64,000 bases of DNA from Manis javanica (lineage: Eukaryota; Chordata; Mammalia; Pholidota; Manidae), in the NCBI RefSeq assembly GCF_040802235.1, contig NC_133157.1, positions 34,624,501 to 34,688,500 of the forward strand, read 5' to 3'. The notes under the pieces are model-generated. The model was given only the letters and a program-made list of their open reading frames with translations. It had not been told where the DNA came from and did no database searches. Shown here one piece after another: positions 29,131 through 42,010 of this stretch (the first letter of the stretch is position 1; every line of letters begins with the position of its first letter). Position numbers and translations under genes: made by a program.

Positions 29131-29351
29131 CTTTGAAGGGAAGGAAGAGACAGACAATACACATGAAGCAAAACACAAACTGAAGTTCATTTTGTCAGCT
29201 TATTTTGGTCTTCAACTTACACTGTGTGCACATGTGTATGCTGGAGGGAAAATAGCCAGGAGGGAAGACAGACTTCTGTTTTCCAGATTTAATCCCAGTC
29301 CACTGACACTTCAGTGAATCCCAAGTTTTGTTTTTTTTTGTTTTGCTCTTT

Positions 29352-29378
29352 CAGAGAGAGAGAGAGAGAGAGAGAGAG
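29352..29378. repeat. (GA)n microsatellite
   Basis: An uninterrupted run of AG/GA dinucleotides of about 27 bases. Confidence 0.9.
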
Positions 29379-29909
29379 TGTGGAAAAAGCAGTAATGGAA
29401 AAAGCAGGTTTGTTCATGGTTTTATAAAACACAAGGTGGCACTCACTCTCTTGACTATGGTAGAATCATTTCTATGAAGCAGGGAGTTATTAGGAAAATT
29501 ACTAGAGGTAGAGATGATTCAGGAACAGGGAATAGTAGAAAACTGATATCAGAGTTGGAGAGACCACAAAAATACCTATTCCTGCTTAGACTGCAGAGTG
29601 AGTTCATGGCAGAGTTAAGACAGAACTAAAGAAACTCCAACAGAAAAGTGCAAGGGGTGGAGTGGAGTGGGGAATCATTATTAATAGTTATGCAAGAGGT
29701 TCTAGAAATTAGAGAAAGTGCCCACCTATCAGGTTTGCCAGACTGAAGTCCCAAACACGAAGTTTCTCATGACAAAATGTGAATTTCCCTAAGCCATTTA
29801 GCTCAAGAGATGTATGTCAGTAGATAGTGGGAGAGAAAGAAATACAGGTCATAGCTATTGCTACAGCTGACACTTGAAGTTACCCTGATACTTTAACCAT
29901 GTTCTTAAG

Positions 29910-30110
29910 AATGTCCTCTCTGGCAGCTGTTTATACCTCACTGAATTATCTCATTTAATCTTTACAATAATCCTAAGAAGGTAAACTCCAGTTCCATTAA
30001 TTCAACAGTGAAAAAAACTACAGCTCAGAAAGTCTGGGTAACATTCCTCAAGTTTACAGTAAGTGGCAGAGCTAAGACCCAAACCCAGCTCTGACTGTAA
30101 AGTACACATT
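29910..30110 (+). repeat. MIR-type SINE
   Basis: 'ctcatttaatctttacaata', 'actccagttccattaattc' and 'aagtggcagagctaagaccc' follow the MIR order. Confidence 0.8.
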
Positions 30111-30890
30111 CTTAAGAGAGAGAGAAAGGGAAGTGAACCTAGAAACAATTACAAAATGTGACTAGAAGGTGGCCATCAGTGACCCAGATAAAAGCAGACA
30201 GTGCAGAGCTGAGCCAGTGCTGGAAAGTGACCACCTGAACGGAAGGAAATAAGAATGTGGGGGCATTTTTAGGACCTTTGCAAGGAAGGTCTTGTAGTAA
30301 CAACCTGCAGAAGGCTGGGTCTGGAACTATGAGAAAGAGCCTAATGCCAGCGAGAAACTCAAAGTTTCAGATTATAAAGAACTGTTCACCCTGTTATCTA
30401 ACTTAGTAGAAGATGAACCTATCACTCAGAAGAATTATTATACACATTTTCCAATGATGACTCAAATACATACAGTAAACTTCTGATGCGTGTCTGCCAG
30501 CGGCAGGGAGCGTATGTGGAATGGAGGGCACCATGCAGCAACAAGAGATGCTACAGCTGTTGGTGCTGTGTGGATAAGACACTGAAAAATGTCAAAATTA
30601 AAATGTGAAGCCTGCTTTTCAAGAGTAGTGAAATTACTTCCAAAAAATTGCTTTTTGAATGGAGAGTATTGTCTTTGGATGTAAAGTAATGATTATTTTT
30701 AAAAATGTTATATATTAGGAACAGAAAATCATGGAAACTTATCCCTACAAAATTAATCTAAATAAAAATTGTGACCATCTGCACAGATTGTAGTTACTGC
30801 ATAAAACAGTCCCTTTAAGTTGTCTTCTTGGTTTTACACATTTATAAAGTGACACTGACCATAAGAATTTTAGAGTCCTTAAACACTTAC

Positions 30891-30932
30891 GTAGTTTGAT
30901 GGGACAAAGATCCAAGTAATAATACAAACTCT
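30891..30932 (-). other. CLTA: Candidate CLTA alternative microexon (42 nt)
   Basis: On the - strand a long pyrimidine tract (about 30935-30975: 'ccctctccccactcccc...gacgcag') ends in AG, followed by 42 nt, then a strong donor GTAAGTG at 30890. The 42 nt are a multiple of three and open in the CLTA phase: joined between exons 3 and 4 they replace one Asp by E-S-L-Y-Y-Y-L-D-L-C-P-I-K-L-H (14 residues more). No stop is created. I cannot tell whether it is a known minor isoform, a lineage novelty or a chance pair of splice sites. Confidence 0.45.
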
Positions 30933-31514
30933 CTGCGTCGGGGAGTGGGGAGTGGGGAGAGGGACGGCAGGATGAAGAGGCCCCTTGGTGGGCAGGCGTG
31001 CTGACCATCCTCATTAGTAGGTCATACTGATCACACTGTACCTGAGAATGCAGCCAGCACGTAAGCGGAAACCCACGGACACAGGGTCTCTATCTTTAGC
31101 ACCTTGTGCTTTCTCACAGTGCTTGCAAGGAAAAAAGGTGAAACTGAAGAAACATCTAGTTCATGACTAGCTTAATTTGAATCAACTGGAATGAAAAGCC
31201 AAATGTTTGACTTCCCTCAAGAAGCATCTTGAGTTAAGAAAACACCACTTCATGCAGTATTCCCGAAGTGCCCAAATTGGACACTGACAAAGAAAATGCC
31301 ATTTTCTGGGCACTAAAGTGTACTCTCTCCATAAAAAAGAGAAACTGCTAAACCTGGGGGAAAGAGAAACGATAAAGTTGGGTTTTGTAACATAAAAAAT
31401 ACTCCAGTAGTACTAACACCAGCTAAGTCTTGCCTCCAGCTTACTCAGAGATACAGAAAAACAAGCCAGGACCAATGCTGCCAGCCCCGGGAAGACCTAT
31501 TTTCATCTTTCTAA

Positions 31515-31720
31515 AGCAGCACCATCTAGTACAGTAGCTATGAGCCACACGTGGCTATTTATTAAAATTCAACAAAATTTAAAATTCAATGTCTCAGTCA
31601 TACTAGTCATATTTCAACTGCTTAACTGCCACATGTGGCTAGTGGGTGCTATGATGGACAGTAGAGAGAATATTTCCATCACCAAGAAATTATTACTGGG
31701 TAGTAGTGCTGTGAAGATCA
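31515..31720. repeat. hAT-like MITE, copy 2
   Basis: 'gagccacacgtggctattta' and 'gccacatgtggctagtgggt' form partly inverted halves typical of the family also seen at 21275-21420 and 60330-60620. Confidence 0.6.
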
Positions 31721-33069
31721 AACCTAAGGGTGCCCATTGTTCTGAAAGCCACACAAACTGGGCTTGAGAGAGAACAGACTTGGCCCTACAGGCAGACATC
31801 AGTTTATTGCCCTCCACATTACTGCACTTTGTAGTTTTTTTTTTTAAAAGACTGAAGGTTGGTGGCAACCCTGCTTCTAATAAGTGAATTGGCACCATTT
31901 TTCAAACAGCATTTGCTCACTTCATGTCTCAGTGTCATATTTTGGTAACTATCACAATATTTCTAACTTTCATTATTAAATTTGTTATGGTGATACATGA
32001 GCAGTGATTATGACTCCCTGAAAGCTCTGATGATCAGCATTTCTAGCAATAAATTTTTTAACTGAGCTACGTATGTTTTTAAAGATGTAACGCTATTGCC
32101 CACTTAATAGACTACAGCACAGTAAACTCATAATTTTTATATATACTGGGAAACCTAAAAATGCATTCGACTTGCTGTATTGGGATACTCACTTTATCTC
32201 AGTGGTCTGGAATCAAACCTGTAATTTATCTCCACAGTATGCCTGTAACTGGATGTTATCTGTGCCAAGTCCCTCCCTATTTCTAGGTGTCAGTTACCCC
32301 CTCTGAAAAATGAGTCATATATTTAACTAGTTCAGTGGTTCCCAAAGAGGAATAATAATGCAGACATTGTGGTTACATAGAATGTTATTTCTAGATGTAC
32401 AATAAAATATTTAGGTACGAAGTATGTATCTTAAAGCAGATCAGAGAAAACAGTCGTGTGTGTGATCACATGTGTGTGTGCATGTGTGTGTATAAAATAT
32501 ACAACACACATACATGCCTCATTTGTATAAAGATAACCCAGTATGACAAAATGTAAATTACAGAATCCAAGGGGTGCACACTTGTTCATTTTACTCTTTC
32601 AATTATTCTGTTTGAAATTTTATGTTGAGAATATTCTGTGGATAACAGCCCCACCTTCTGCCATATTTCTCCAACCCACATGTAGATATCAAGTTTTCCC
32701 TGACCTTGACCAGTAAGTAGCTGACACTCCATCTACACAAGCTCTTCACCAAAGCCAAGCTGGCTGGGACTGATCTCAGGCCGAGCCTGCCTGGGAGATG
32801 GTGTATACTAAATGCATGGTGGCTATGGGATGGGTATGGACTCTGAAGCAGTGCAGACATAAGCTGAAATTCTTACTCTACCACTTCTTAGCTGTGTGAT
32901 TCAAAAACATTCTGTGAGCCTCAAGGTGCTCAGCCATAAAAATGTAAGAGCTTACCTTACAGTGATATTAAGGTAAGAAAACTAAATTGTACATGTTTCC
33001 TAACAAACCTCATGTTACCTCTTAAGCATTACCTTAAATTCAGCCTTCAAATGATAAGTGAGTTATGAA

Positions 33070-33300
33070 GTCTCTCACATGGATAGAATACCTTCAAGTT
33101 TACAAAGCACTCTCACAGATACCATCTCAGATGACCTTTGGGGATGGTAACACTGACCTTATTCCACAGATGAGGCAACAGACTTTGCAAGGTTTGAGCA
33201 ACCAAATGCCCACAGCTACTAAGAGTTAAGGCTGGGCCTTGAACCCAGTCTTCACTCCAAGTCCAGGGCTCTTCCCAGAGCACAACTGTGCTTCCTGAGA
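33070..33300 (+). repeat. MIR-type SINE
   Basis: 'tttacaaagcactctcacag', 'ttattccacagatgaggc' and 'gctgggccttgaacccag' follow the MIR order. Confidence 0.8.
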
Positions 33301-33527
33301 GGAGGAGGCACACAGTGGCTCTCTGGGCCGCCCTAATCCTCACACAATGGCCTGTATTTAAGCATTTCCTGGTGGGTGGCCTGGTGACATTCAAAATGAG
33401 CAAGGTATCTTCCCAAAGACTAAACAAGGACATGATGGCTAATTCAAGTTAAAAAAGGACAAAAGTAGAGTCAAGGTCAACTACTGCATGGAAAACAGAC
33501 ATCCAAAGAGAGAAAGGGATTCCTTAC

Positions 33528-33645
33528 CAAGGGCTTCCAAGCGCTCCATCTGCTCTTCTCTCCATTTACGGATACTTTCAGGCTCTGACTGCAATCGATC
33601 CACTTGTGAAATAGCTGCATAACTGTCTGTTGGACCATTACTCTC
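33528..33645 (-). CDS. CLTA: CLTA coding exon 3
   Basis: A 118-nt exon: E-S-N-G-P-T-D-S-Y-A-A-I through W-R-E-E-Q-M-E-R-L-E-A-L plus one base. It begins the charged central helix (from about S-E-P-E-S-I-R-K-W) that contacts the clathrin heavy chain. The acceptor is 'ttgtgttaag', with an AAG end and a modest pyrimidine tract. The donor is GTAAGG. The final G joins AT of exon 4 to make Asp, or AG of the candidate microexon to make Glu. Confidence 0.97.
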
Positions 33646-35703
33646 CTTAACACAAAACACAATTGTGCTCTATCAGTAACAGAACCTCCTTTCTGAAATG
33701 TGCTTCATTCAAGTCAGAACCCCTGGTTAACAGCCCTAAGGGCTGTTGTAAGATGTTAAAGGACTACCTTAAAAGCAACAACACAACCTTTACACCCAAC
33801 AGGGAGCTTGCGACATTACCCCATTTAATCCTTACAACCTCGCAGCAGGCAGGATAGTTATTATCCCACCCCATTATCAAGTGGGACAGGAGAGGGAGAG
33901 ATGAAAAGTCAGGGAGGTGTCAAACAGCTCACTAGGAAACAGTGTTACAAGTTTTAGTTTCCTCACTTAACACGCAGATTATTATTCTGCACTATCTTCA
34001 AAGTAACAGGTAAGTACCCAGCACAGCAAGGCCTAGATCTAGAATTTCTAAATGCTATCATATGACACAGGAAAAAGGTCACTTAATACCACCTAATCAA
34101 AGTATAGTGAACTGTAGGGGGAAAAAAGTCCAGAAGAAAACGCATAGTTTAACTAGAGTCACACCAAGGAAGAGAATCTTTAAAAAGCAAACAAACGGGA
34201 GTCACAATACAGGGGGTAGGAGGACAGACTCTCGATGGCAGGTTAAGATCTAGGAGCTAATAAACAAACTGACAAAAACTCAACTAGAATAGTATTTAAC
34301 CTTTAGAGAATCTTTCACCTGTTGAACTAGGGAACAGTATCAGGTTTACCTAACCAGACAACAAAGATGGAAAGAGAATTATTTAAAGTATTAATAACTA
34401 ACATATTTGCACTTTCCATGTGTTGGGCACAGAAAAGCTTTATCTCCCAAACACCTTGCAAAGCAAATTTTTATTTACATTTCACAGTTGGGTAATTAAT
34501 TGAGGCTCAGAGAAATAACATGTTCAAATTCACAGCTAGAAAGGGTCAAAGCCACAGTCTGAACCCTTCTGTCTCACTCTGAAGGCAAAGCAGAAACTAC
34601 AGTCCAAGCCAGTCACCTGTTTTTGTAATTAAATTTTCTGGAACACAGTCAAGCCAGTTCGTTTACATAACTTTCTGTGAATGCTTTCACTTTATAGTAG
34701 TAGAGTAGTCTGACAGAGGCCTCATGACCCACAAAGCTTAAAAAAGCTTAAAACTAAGTTTTACAGAAAAAGTCCACCTCTGGTTTCAACCAGTTAGGCT
34801 AATTGTGCCAACTGATTGACTGAAGAATGAGCAGAAACTCAGGCATAAGTAAAGTGCCACACTATTCCCCCAGGCTACAGATTCCTCCTGGTTGGTCTAC
34901 AGGTAAATACAGGGCTTTTGCTGGGAGGCTGGGAGAGAAGAAACCTCCATCTCGTTCCAGACTACATGACGTGTGCGTGAGGCCTGAAAGTGCTGCAGCC
35001 AGTACACCACTGTGAAGAAAAGCGAGTACGAATCTACTCAGCAAGCGCAGCCAGGAACCTAGAGGAACCAAGTCCCAGTCCCAGTCCCAGTCTGAGGACA
35101 CCTCACTTACCTCAGAGCTCTTTCTGTTACATAAACTAGTAACTTGTCTAGTTGAAGCCAATGCAACATGGGCTGGCAACCAAAAGCTTCATGATACAGA
35201 GGGACAGTAACAGTCACCATCACAAAACAGCAGCCACCCTGACCCCCAATACGATCTAAAAAGTTCAAATGTGCTGGCCTCACCACATACTACCTGCTAC
35301 TTTTAGATTGCTGATTTAACCTGTGTGCCCCATTTTATTCATCTGTAAAACAGAAATAACAGGAGTACAGGTCCCTTGGGTGGTTTTGAGAATTAAATAA
35401 AATGAAGTATAAGCAGTGCCTGACACAGTACAGGGCATATAGTGTTTAAGTTAGCCATCCCCACCACCACCACCACCATGGGTCATTTCTTCAGATGAAG
35501 TTAACACTAGGGCCACATCAGTAACATTTGAAAAGAATGCTGTCAATGTTGCTTCTCTTCAAATCTTTCCAACTTGGCAGGTAATATACCAGCTACTAAT
35601 AAATACATCCAGGAAAGTCAAATTCTAGGTCAGTCAATTCATATCACAGGAAAGGAAGACTCTCAACCCCTGCAATTCAGTATAATCCAAGAGTACTCTG
35701 TAC
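33646..35703 (-). other. CLTA: CLTA intron 2 with MIR pieces
   Basis: About 2.1 kb. MIR-like pieces lie at about 33780-33950, 34390-34570 and 35280-35450. A hexamer repeat 'cccagt' lies at about 35072-35092 and a CCA trinucleotide run at about 35460-35478. No further gene seen. Confidence 0.6.
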
Positions 35704-35741
35704 CTGGTAGTATTCGCCGTTCATCACACCATCAACAGCAT
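35704..35741 (-). CDS. CLTA: CLTA coding exon 2 (38 nt)
   Basis: A small exon: it completes Asp and encodes A-V-D-G-V-M-N-G-E-Y-Y-Q. The acceptor is 'atgtcttacag' and the donor GTACAGAG. It is too short for an open-frame scan and was found by reading from exon 1 in phase. It links the conserved N-terminal region to the heavy-chain-binding part. Confidence 0.95.
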
Positions 35742-38700
35742 CTGTAAGACATAAGATTTCAATCTGTTACTCAGGGCTGGGTAAATGCTAAGCCAAAGGG
35801 TTATGGAGTGAATACAGTAGTGTAAGTTCCTAAATGCTGCCCCTGTGCTAGGTACTAGACATACCAATGAACACCTTTCTAGTTAATGAAACTGAGATGT
35901 GCTTATATTGTGCACAAATGACTTCACCAACATGGATAAATCTGCCCCATGCTTCCAAGTCCAAAAGCTTTTGACACTGTTTTCTGGCTTAGAGGAATAA
36001 CACATGGGAAGCCTGGCTGAAGAGCCTCATAGAGCAACAGTGTGTCTATTTAAGTTATAGAGAAGGCAAAGTGTGGCTGGAATCATTTCCACTGAGCAGA
36101 CATGCAACTTCATGTGCTCTCTGGGGGAGTTAGGACTGCCTGTCCTGTGCCTGGAGTAGTTTGGCACCTAGAGATCTATAGTTGAAGCTTCTTAGTGATT
36201 CCTCTGACCTCCTTGGAGTCAGTTAGAACATAAGATTTGGGCATACTAAATTAAGCCAGTGTTTTCAAGGATGCAAGTTACAAAAACCCCAAGTGCACTG
36301 TACAGTCCAGTCTTATGGGCATTATTCATGAGCTATCTCAAAGTCCGTTTCAGAAATATGAAAAATGTCTAAGACTTAGAGCCTATCAGTCCTCACAGTA
36401 CAAAATGGTGATCCACAGGCTAAACATATTTCATTTAAAATACAAAGTACCAGATTAGTAAATTTTACAAAATCCGTATTTCCAGGTTTTGGCAAAGAGA
36501 GGCAGGCAGGCAGAAGGTCTGGCAATACTGGGTCTATGTTCCTGAACTGGCAACAACTGTGTGAACTGAGGGTAGCCTTTATAGGCAGCAAGCTCGGTCA
36601 ATTTGTCCCCAATAGCCCCATTACAAAAAAAACTCCATTGGGTCTCACTAATTCAGTTACCTGATGGGCCTGTTTCTAACCCCTCCCCTGACCCAACAGC
36701 CATCACTGAGAGGCAGTCTGCCGAGGGTGGCGCACCATCCTTCTGGGATGGTTGCTCTGAAGCCTCAGTAATGGTACCATAAGAATCTAGCATCCACCTA
36801 CAGATTCTGTTTTCTGTAATTATTGGTGGCCCACATTTACTACCTACTATCCGGGTAGGACCTCTATCATTTTGTCCAAATGTTTTCAAACTGCAGTGAT
36901 CATCTATCTTACTGCATGGGGCGGGAGAGGGAAGAGGAGAGATGAGCCTGCAATGGACAGGAAGGTGCCGCAGTTAGGAGGCCCCCAGAGGGCAGGGCAG
37001 GTAAATAGCTTAGCTGTCCTAAAGGCCTGGGGCAGGGTGCTCTCAGCCTCATTCTTTCCTTTTAACCATCAAAGATTTCATCAAACCACTCCTCTGGTCT
37101 TGGTTCTCCAATTAAACCCAAAGAACTACCTATTTTCCAAATAAACCCTAACATTTTATCCATTCTTTTGGTTCTCTTGCTTCTCCCAATCACCCTCCTG
37201 TATGTCCCAGCACTTCCTAAATGACCTCAGAATACACACCTAGTTCCTTGAAAGGTGATAAGGTGTTTCTGAAAGGGCAGATAATTAATGACAGTATTTT
37301 CTCTCTTAAAGTTATGTTAAGATATGGAAGGAAAATACTATATGCATTTATTATGAGAGAATCAACCTTTAAAAAAGTGGTGCAATACCTGAGCAGGCCA
37401 AGAAGCCAGAAGAAAGATCATCTGATAATCCGATATATGAATACAAACCACAGGACCTAAGCATTTACCACCGACTTTAACTTTGATCTATGTTTCAAAT
37501 GCTGATTATGTATCTTGATTATTTCAACTATTTCTCATACTTTTCTTAATTTCCCTAATTATTTTACACCTATGCTTTACGTACGATAGTACAAAAATAA
37601 GTTTCTTAAGAGTTCTGTCAGTGGTTTTTTTTACTAGAAGCTGTTGGTGTGTTACCTATATATAATTTTTAAAGTATTCTACTAAGTTTTAGAAGCACAA
37701 AATTTACCAAAAAACTATTAACAGTACTTGGAGGGCATATTCAATTGCTCCTTGCTAATGAATTCCTTGATGTAGAATTGCTGGGTCACAGGATATACAT
37801 TTAAAAGACTTCTAAACACCAAATTTGCCCCTTGGCCTACCATTTATATTAATACCATAAGCACTTTAGGGCCCCATTTCTCAGACATTCACTGATACTA
37901 GAGGCTGAGTTTTATAGTGTTTTAAGATTTTTGTTAATAGGAAAAAAGTCAAGGTGGCTTTGCTGTGCCAATCTTATGTCCTGTGAGGTGATTTTATATC
38001 TGACATTTGATTTTCTTTCTTACTGTGTTGGAGTTTCACACATTTTTCTGTCTTGACCTCCAAGTATTCTCTCTGTGGTATTATCTGTCTTCTCATATTG
38101 AAAATATTATCCCCACTGTCTTTTTATATGGTTTATATTTAACACCTAGAACTGTATATAGACACTACTGATTTTTCCTTTATGATTTCTCTATCTGCTT
38201 TTATGCTGAACGCCTTCCCTACTCTAAGATAAGGATTTACTTTTCCTTGGGTACTTAAAAAAAAAAAAAAACCTCTCTTTAATCCACCTGGAATTTATTT
38301 TTATGTAAACTAAAAGACTGTGAGATCATTTTAAATCCTAGAGCCTACAATGACCGGTCGGTCTGGCCAGGTCTACATTCTGGTCAATATATTACACCTA
38401 ATACACCAACTATCCAGTTTTTGATCACTCGTTCCCACACAAAAACTAGAACAATTCTCATCCCATACCTTCTTCTAAGTCCCATGCTATACTGGTCTGT
38501 AGGTCCGAAAACTCATATCCTGACCCAGTGGCAAGTGCTTTGTGCTCTTACTAGTAACTGTACTACTGTACTGACATTCAAGGAGCACAAGTCAAAAGGT
38601 TTGTCTGTTGCTATAGAAACATGCAGAAAGGACATCTAGGGCCTTTATTTTTTAGGACAACTAAGCTAAGCAACTGGTTGTTCCAGAAGGAAAACTTTCC

Positions 38701-41590
38701 AGGTATCTCAGGAACCCCACACAAAAATGAGAGCCAGAATATGTTTCCAGAGATTAAAGACAGTCCCAAGCCCATCTTCAACTTCCCATGTTCCCCAACT
38801 ACTGGAGGTTGAGCAGACCTGGGTCTGAATTCCAGCGAGCCATGTACTAGCTTGTACCTTAGGACTACTACGTAACTTCCATGATAATCAGTTCTCATCT
38901 GAAACAGGACACTACCACTCAGCCCACAGTTAACTGCATGGAACAAGAAGTGCAGAGAGAACCTAGTATACTGTAATGTACAGAATTACTTAATAGCATG
39001 CATGAGATTTCCCTGAACTTCTCTCCACTGGTACCAAGAATTACTCTCCTTCCTCAGAAAGCCTTCCTTTCATTCATGTTCCACTCTGCCTTCTTCTCCT
39101 TCAAGTCAGGACTTGCCAGAAACAAACAGTGGTGCCTCATTGCCCTACCCTCTCAGTAGCTCCTTAACCATTCTAACTCTTCCCTCCTTAGCACTCATGA
39201 CTGAGGGCTTTTCAACAGCTCTGCACTTAGGCTGCCTCTTTCCTGCCCACTTGTTCTTTGTCAATACTTCCCCCCACCTCCCCACAGGCCACTGCACCCA
39301 GCTGGTTACCTCCCACCTCCACATTTATGTCTCTTTTCCAGATCACCAAACAACTAAGGGAGTCATCCAAAGCTCGGGCCTTCTAGTTTTTGCCTGCCCA
39401 CATCCTCCATGGGAGTTTCCCCAAGGCTGGGGTATAGTTTAGACATGTTCCTCTCCTTTATCGTAGTCTCCTGCCTATCTCTCTCTGGTAATAACACATC
39501 AGATACAGTGCTCCCTCCTCACCCCAAAGCCCACAGGCCTTATAATGCCTTTCTTTCCCTACTCCCAAAGAGTAAAAGCAGCCAGGTACTCTGGGCTAAT
39601 GTAATTCCAGCAACCCTATGTGATGTGGTGCGGTGTACATTTGCACCTTGAGGTGGTGATGGTTATATAAGGTGCCCAAGGCCCAAATCCTAACCACTAC
39701 AGTGCTAAGATAATGTCCGACTAGTTCTGTAATCCCCAAAGGAAATGCTGACCACTGCATTATTACAACTTCAACTACACTGTCAGAGATCAGTCACTAA
39801 ATGCTTAGTTCACTAAGAAAAGGCCTTCCTAGGAACTAACTCAGCAGTCATTCCTTCCTTCCCCTTGCTGATAGTTCAATGCACAAGGGGCCCACATATC
39901 CAATTCTATTCTCTCCCTTTTACCTCTCCAAACTGCCCATCACCAAGACCTGCCAGTTCCAAACAGGACCCATGGACCTGACATTTTTTGCCCATTCCTT
40001 TGTGAGTATCTATTCTGTACCAGATGCCGTGCAAGGCACTTGGTATACACCACATAAGGAGCAAAAGGAACACTGTTCTCAAGTCAGGACAGTCTTCTAA
40101 CTGTAGGTCCTGATTCTCCCAATTCTGTCCTACCCAGGGCAGCCACAGCTGCCTTTCAGAAATGGCAACTCTTATCCCACAACACCCCTGCTGAATCAGA
40201 ATATGGGGCCGTCTAGGGGTGAGGAAACTTGGAGCTTGGCTATTAACTTGCCCTTTCTGCTTAAGCAAGTCATTTCTCTGTAGGACTCAAGTTTTCTATG
40301 AAACCAGGGAGGTAAACTAGGACTCTAAAAAATACATTTTGATTCTCAGGCAAATGTTAAAGAACACCCAACAACAAAACTCTCATCACTTAATGCCAAC
40401 TTCATTTCCCAGGACAACCCAGTTCAGTCCAACCTGCTTGCTATAAATTGCATTTTCAGGTATATGACATTTTTAGTTAAGTTCTTAATGGGGGACTGAT
40501 TTGCCTAGGAGACAGCTAGCAGTATCGCCAACTCCACTCCCTAAAAAGCACTCACTGCTCTAGTGCACCAAAGCCTCAGCATGTCTCGTTTGTTACCTGC
40601 CTGCCCCCATAAGGTTTGAGTTTAGGGTAGTATAAACACTCCTATTTGCCCCACCAGGGCCTTATTCTCCTATAATTGGAATTTCTTTTAAGTAAACGAA
40701 ACACCAACCCTTATTTCTTCTAATTTCCTACTTCCTTGTATTACTGAAAAAGCCTCTTCCACACATCCCTTCATCCACCACGACAATCCTAAGCATCACA
40801 CGCACTTAAGGCATCCAAAGATCAAGTTGGCATCATACCATGTGGGCTTTTTTTGTCTGTCTGACTTTGGGAAAAGCCACACTAAACTCTCTAGTCACCT
40901 CTTGGAAGACTAGCCCAAGCTAATCTTAAATTCTGCTCAGGCAACACTGCCTACCAAAGCTGTTCCTAGAGGAAGCAGAGCTCCAGAAGTCCTAGCAATA
41001 TATTCGACGATCAGTAAAACTTATCCCTCTTTGGCCAGTGTCTTTCTCCAGGGCTGGACCATCCTTCCTGACTTGGTCTTTTTCTCCCATAACCCGACAT
41101 TCTGTACACTGTGAGTGTTTAAATGCTGAACGGCATTGCCATTTTTGTCCGTATGTCTCAAAAACGTTACTACTTTTCTTATTTTTTTCTATCCTCCCTT
41201 CCTAATAACTGGTCTGTGCCGGGCTCAGACTTGCCCCTAAGTCCGGCCAAACTGCGCCAATGCGGAGGTGCTTCAGAGTCCAGGCTTTAGGCGCACCAAG
41301 CTCTCGATGAAAAGTTCCTGAATTGAAAAAGAGTTTCTTCGGGATCCTCAGCCTGTCACCCTACTTTCTTTGCTTCCTCGCCCGGCTCGCGCCAGGAGCG
41401 CTCACACACTCACACAACAAGCGGGCAACCCGGGCCTGGGTTTTGGCATGACCGGGCCGGGGGCTAGTTTCCTCCCCGCACTCCTACTCAACCTCCCAGT
41501 TCAGCAAGGGGCAAGCTACGGAGGTCTCGGGCACACGCTGGGCCGAGATTCCAAACAGGCCTTCCCGCCCCAAACGCGCCGCCCTCTCAC
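35742..41590 (-). other. CLTA: CLTA intron 1
   Basis: A 5.8-kb intron. An old LINE-like stretch lies about 37500-38420 ('aatccacctggaatttattt' region). A MIR-like piece lies about 38810-38930. The rest looks unique. A 78-aa - strand open frame (36889-36653) has no family signature and no clear splice context. GC content rises from about 41220 toward the CpG island. Confidence 0.55.
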
Positions 41591-41798
41591 CCGGACCCCC
41601 CGGCGGCTCTCCGTGCGGCTGGGGCCCAGGGGCGCCGCCGTCCAGGATGGCGAAGGCCTCGTCGTTCTCGATGCCCGCAATTTCGCTCTCCTGCTGCGCC
41701 AAGAAGGCCGCGGCCGGGTCTTCTTCGCCAGCACCAGCCACGCCATTCCCCAGAGCAGGGCCGCCGGCGGGGGCGCCAAACGGATCTAACTCAGCCAT
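41591..41798 (-). CDS. CLTA: CLTA coding exon 1 and start
   Basis: Start codon at 41798-41796 in a strong context (G at -3 and G at +4). It encodes 69 codons plus one base: M-A-E-L-D-P-F-G-A-P-A-G-G-P through E-P-P-G-G-P. The segment AFLAQQESEIAGIENDEAFA is the stretch conserved in all clathrin light chains; it regulates assembly (family knowledge). The donor is GTGAGAG at 41590. Summing all exons gives 245 aa with both neuronal exons and 215 aa without, three fewer than the human lengths I remember (248 and 218); the difference is near residues 10-14. The role is to coat and stiffen clathrin lattices at the plasma membrane and trans-Golgi. Confidence 0.97.
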
Positions 41799-42010
41799 GA
41801 CGGGCAGCCAAGCGACAAACCAACCGACCCACCGACACCACGCCCCGCAGCGGCAGCTCTGGTGCCGGCGGCTACCGGAGAACAGGCGGGAGGAGGGGGA
41901 GGGCGGAAGCGGAACCCTGCTCCTATATCCGGCTGGTCGAGGCGGAGCTAGAGGCCCGACGAGGTAACCACCAATCAGAGGACAGCAATGGTTTACGAGC
42001 TATCCAGTCA
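41799..42010 (-). promoter_or_regulatory. CLTA: CLTA core promoter and 5' UTR
   Basis: On the - strand an inverted CCAAT box (ATTGG, plus strand CCAAT at 41971-41975) lies about 45 bp before a TATA-like 'ggatatag' (41923-41930), then an ETS-like 'cttccgc' and C-rich GC-box-like runs. This predicts a start near 41895-41900 and a 5' UTR of about 100 nt; the start site is inferred, not seen. Confidence 0.65.

Larger units (their letters stand above)
29131..33527 (-). other. CLTA: CLTA intron 3 with repeats and a candidate extra exon
   Basis: A 4.4-kb intron. It holds a (GA)n run at about 29352-29378, MIR-like pieces (about 29910-30110, 32860-32960, 33070-33300), a hAT-like MITE (31515-31720), a (TG)n patch (about 32455-32505) and the candidate 42-nt exon at 30891-30932. 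A second open - strand frame beside it (31014-30745) reads through that exon but is not itself a gene. Confidence 0.6.

Noticed and set aside
36653-36889. 78-aa - strand frame in CLTA intron 1 as an alternative first exon
   Set aside because: No CpG context, no clear promoter, and no donor placed in a phase that would join exon 2.
41370-41789. 139-aa + strand open frame over CLTA exon 1
   Set aside because: It lies antisense to a certain coding exon in a GC-rich CpG island, where long chance frames are expected. No family signature.
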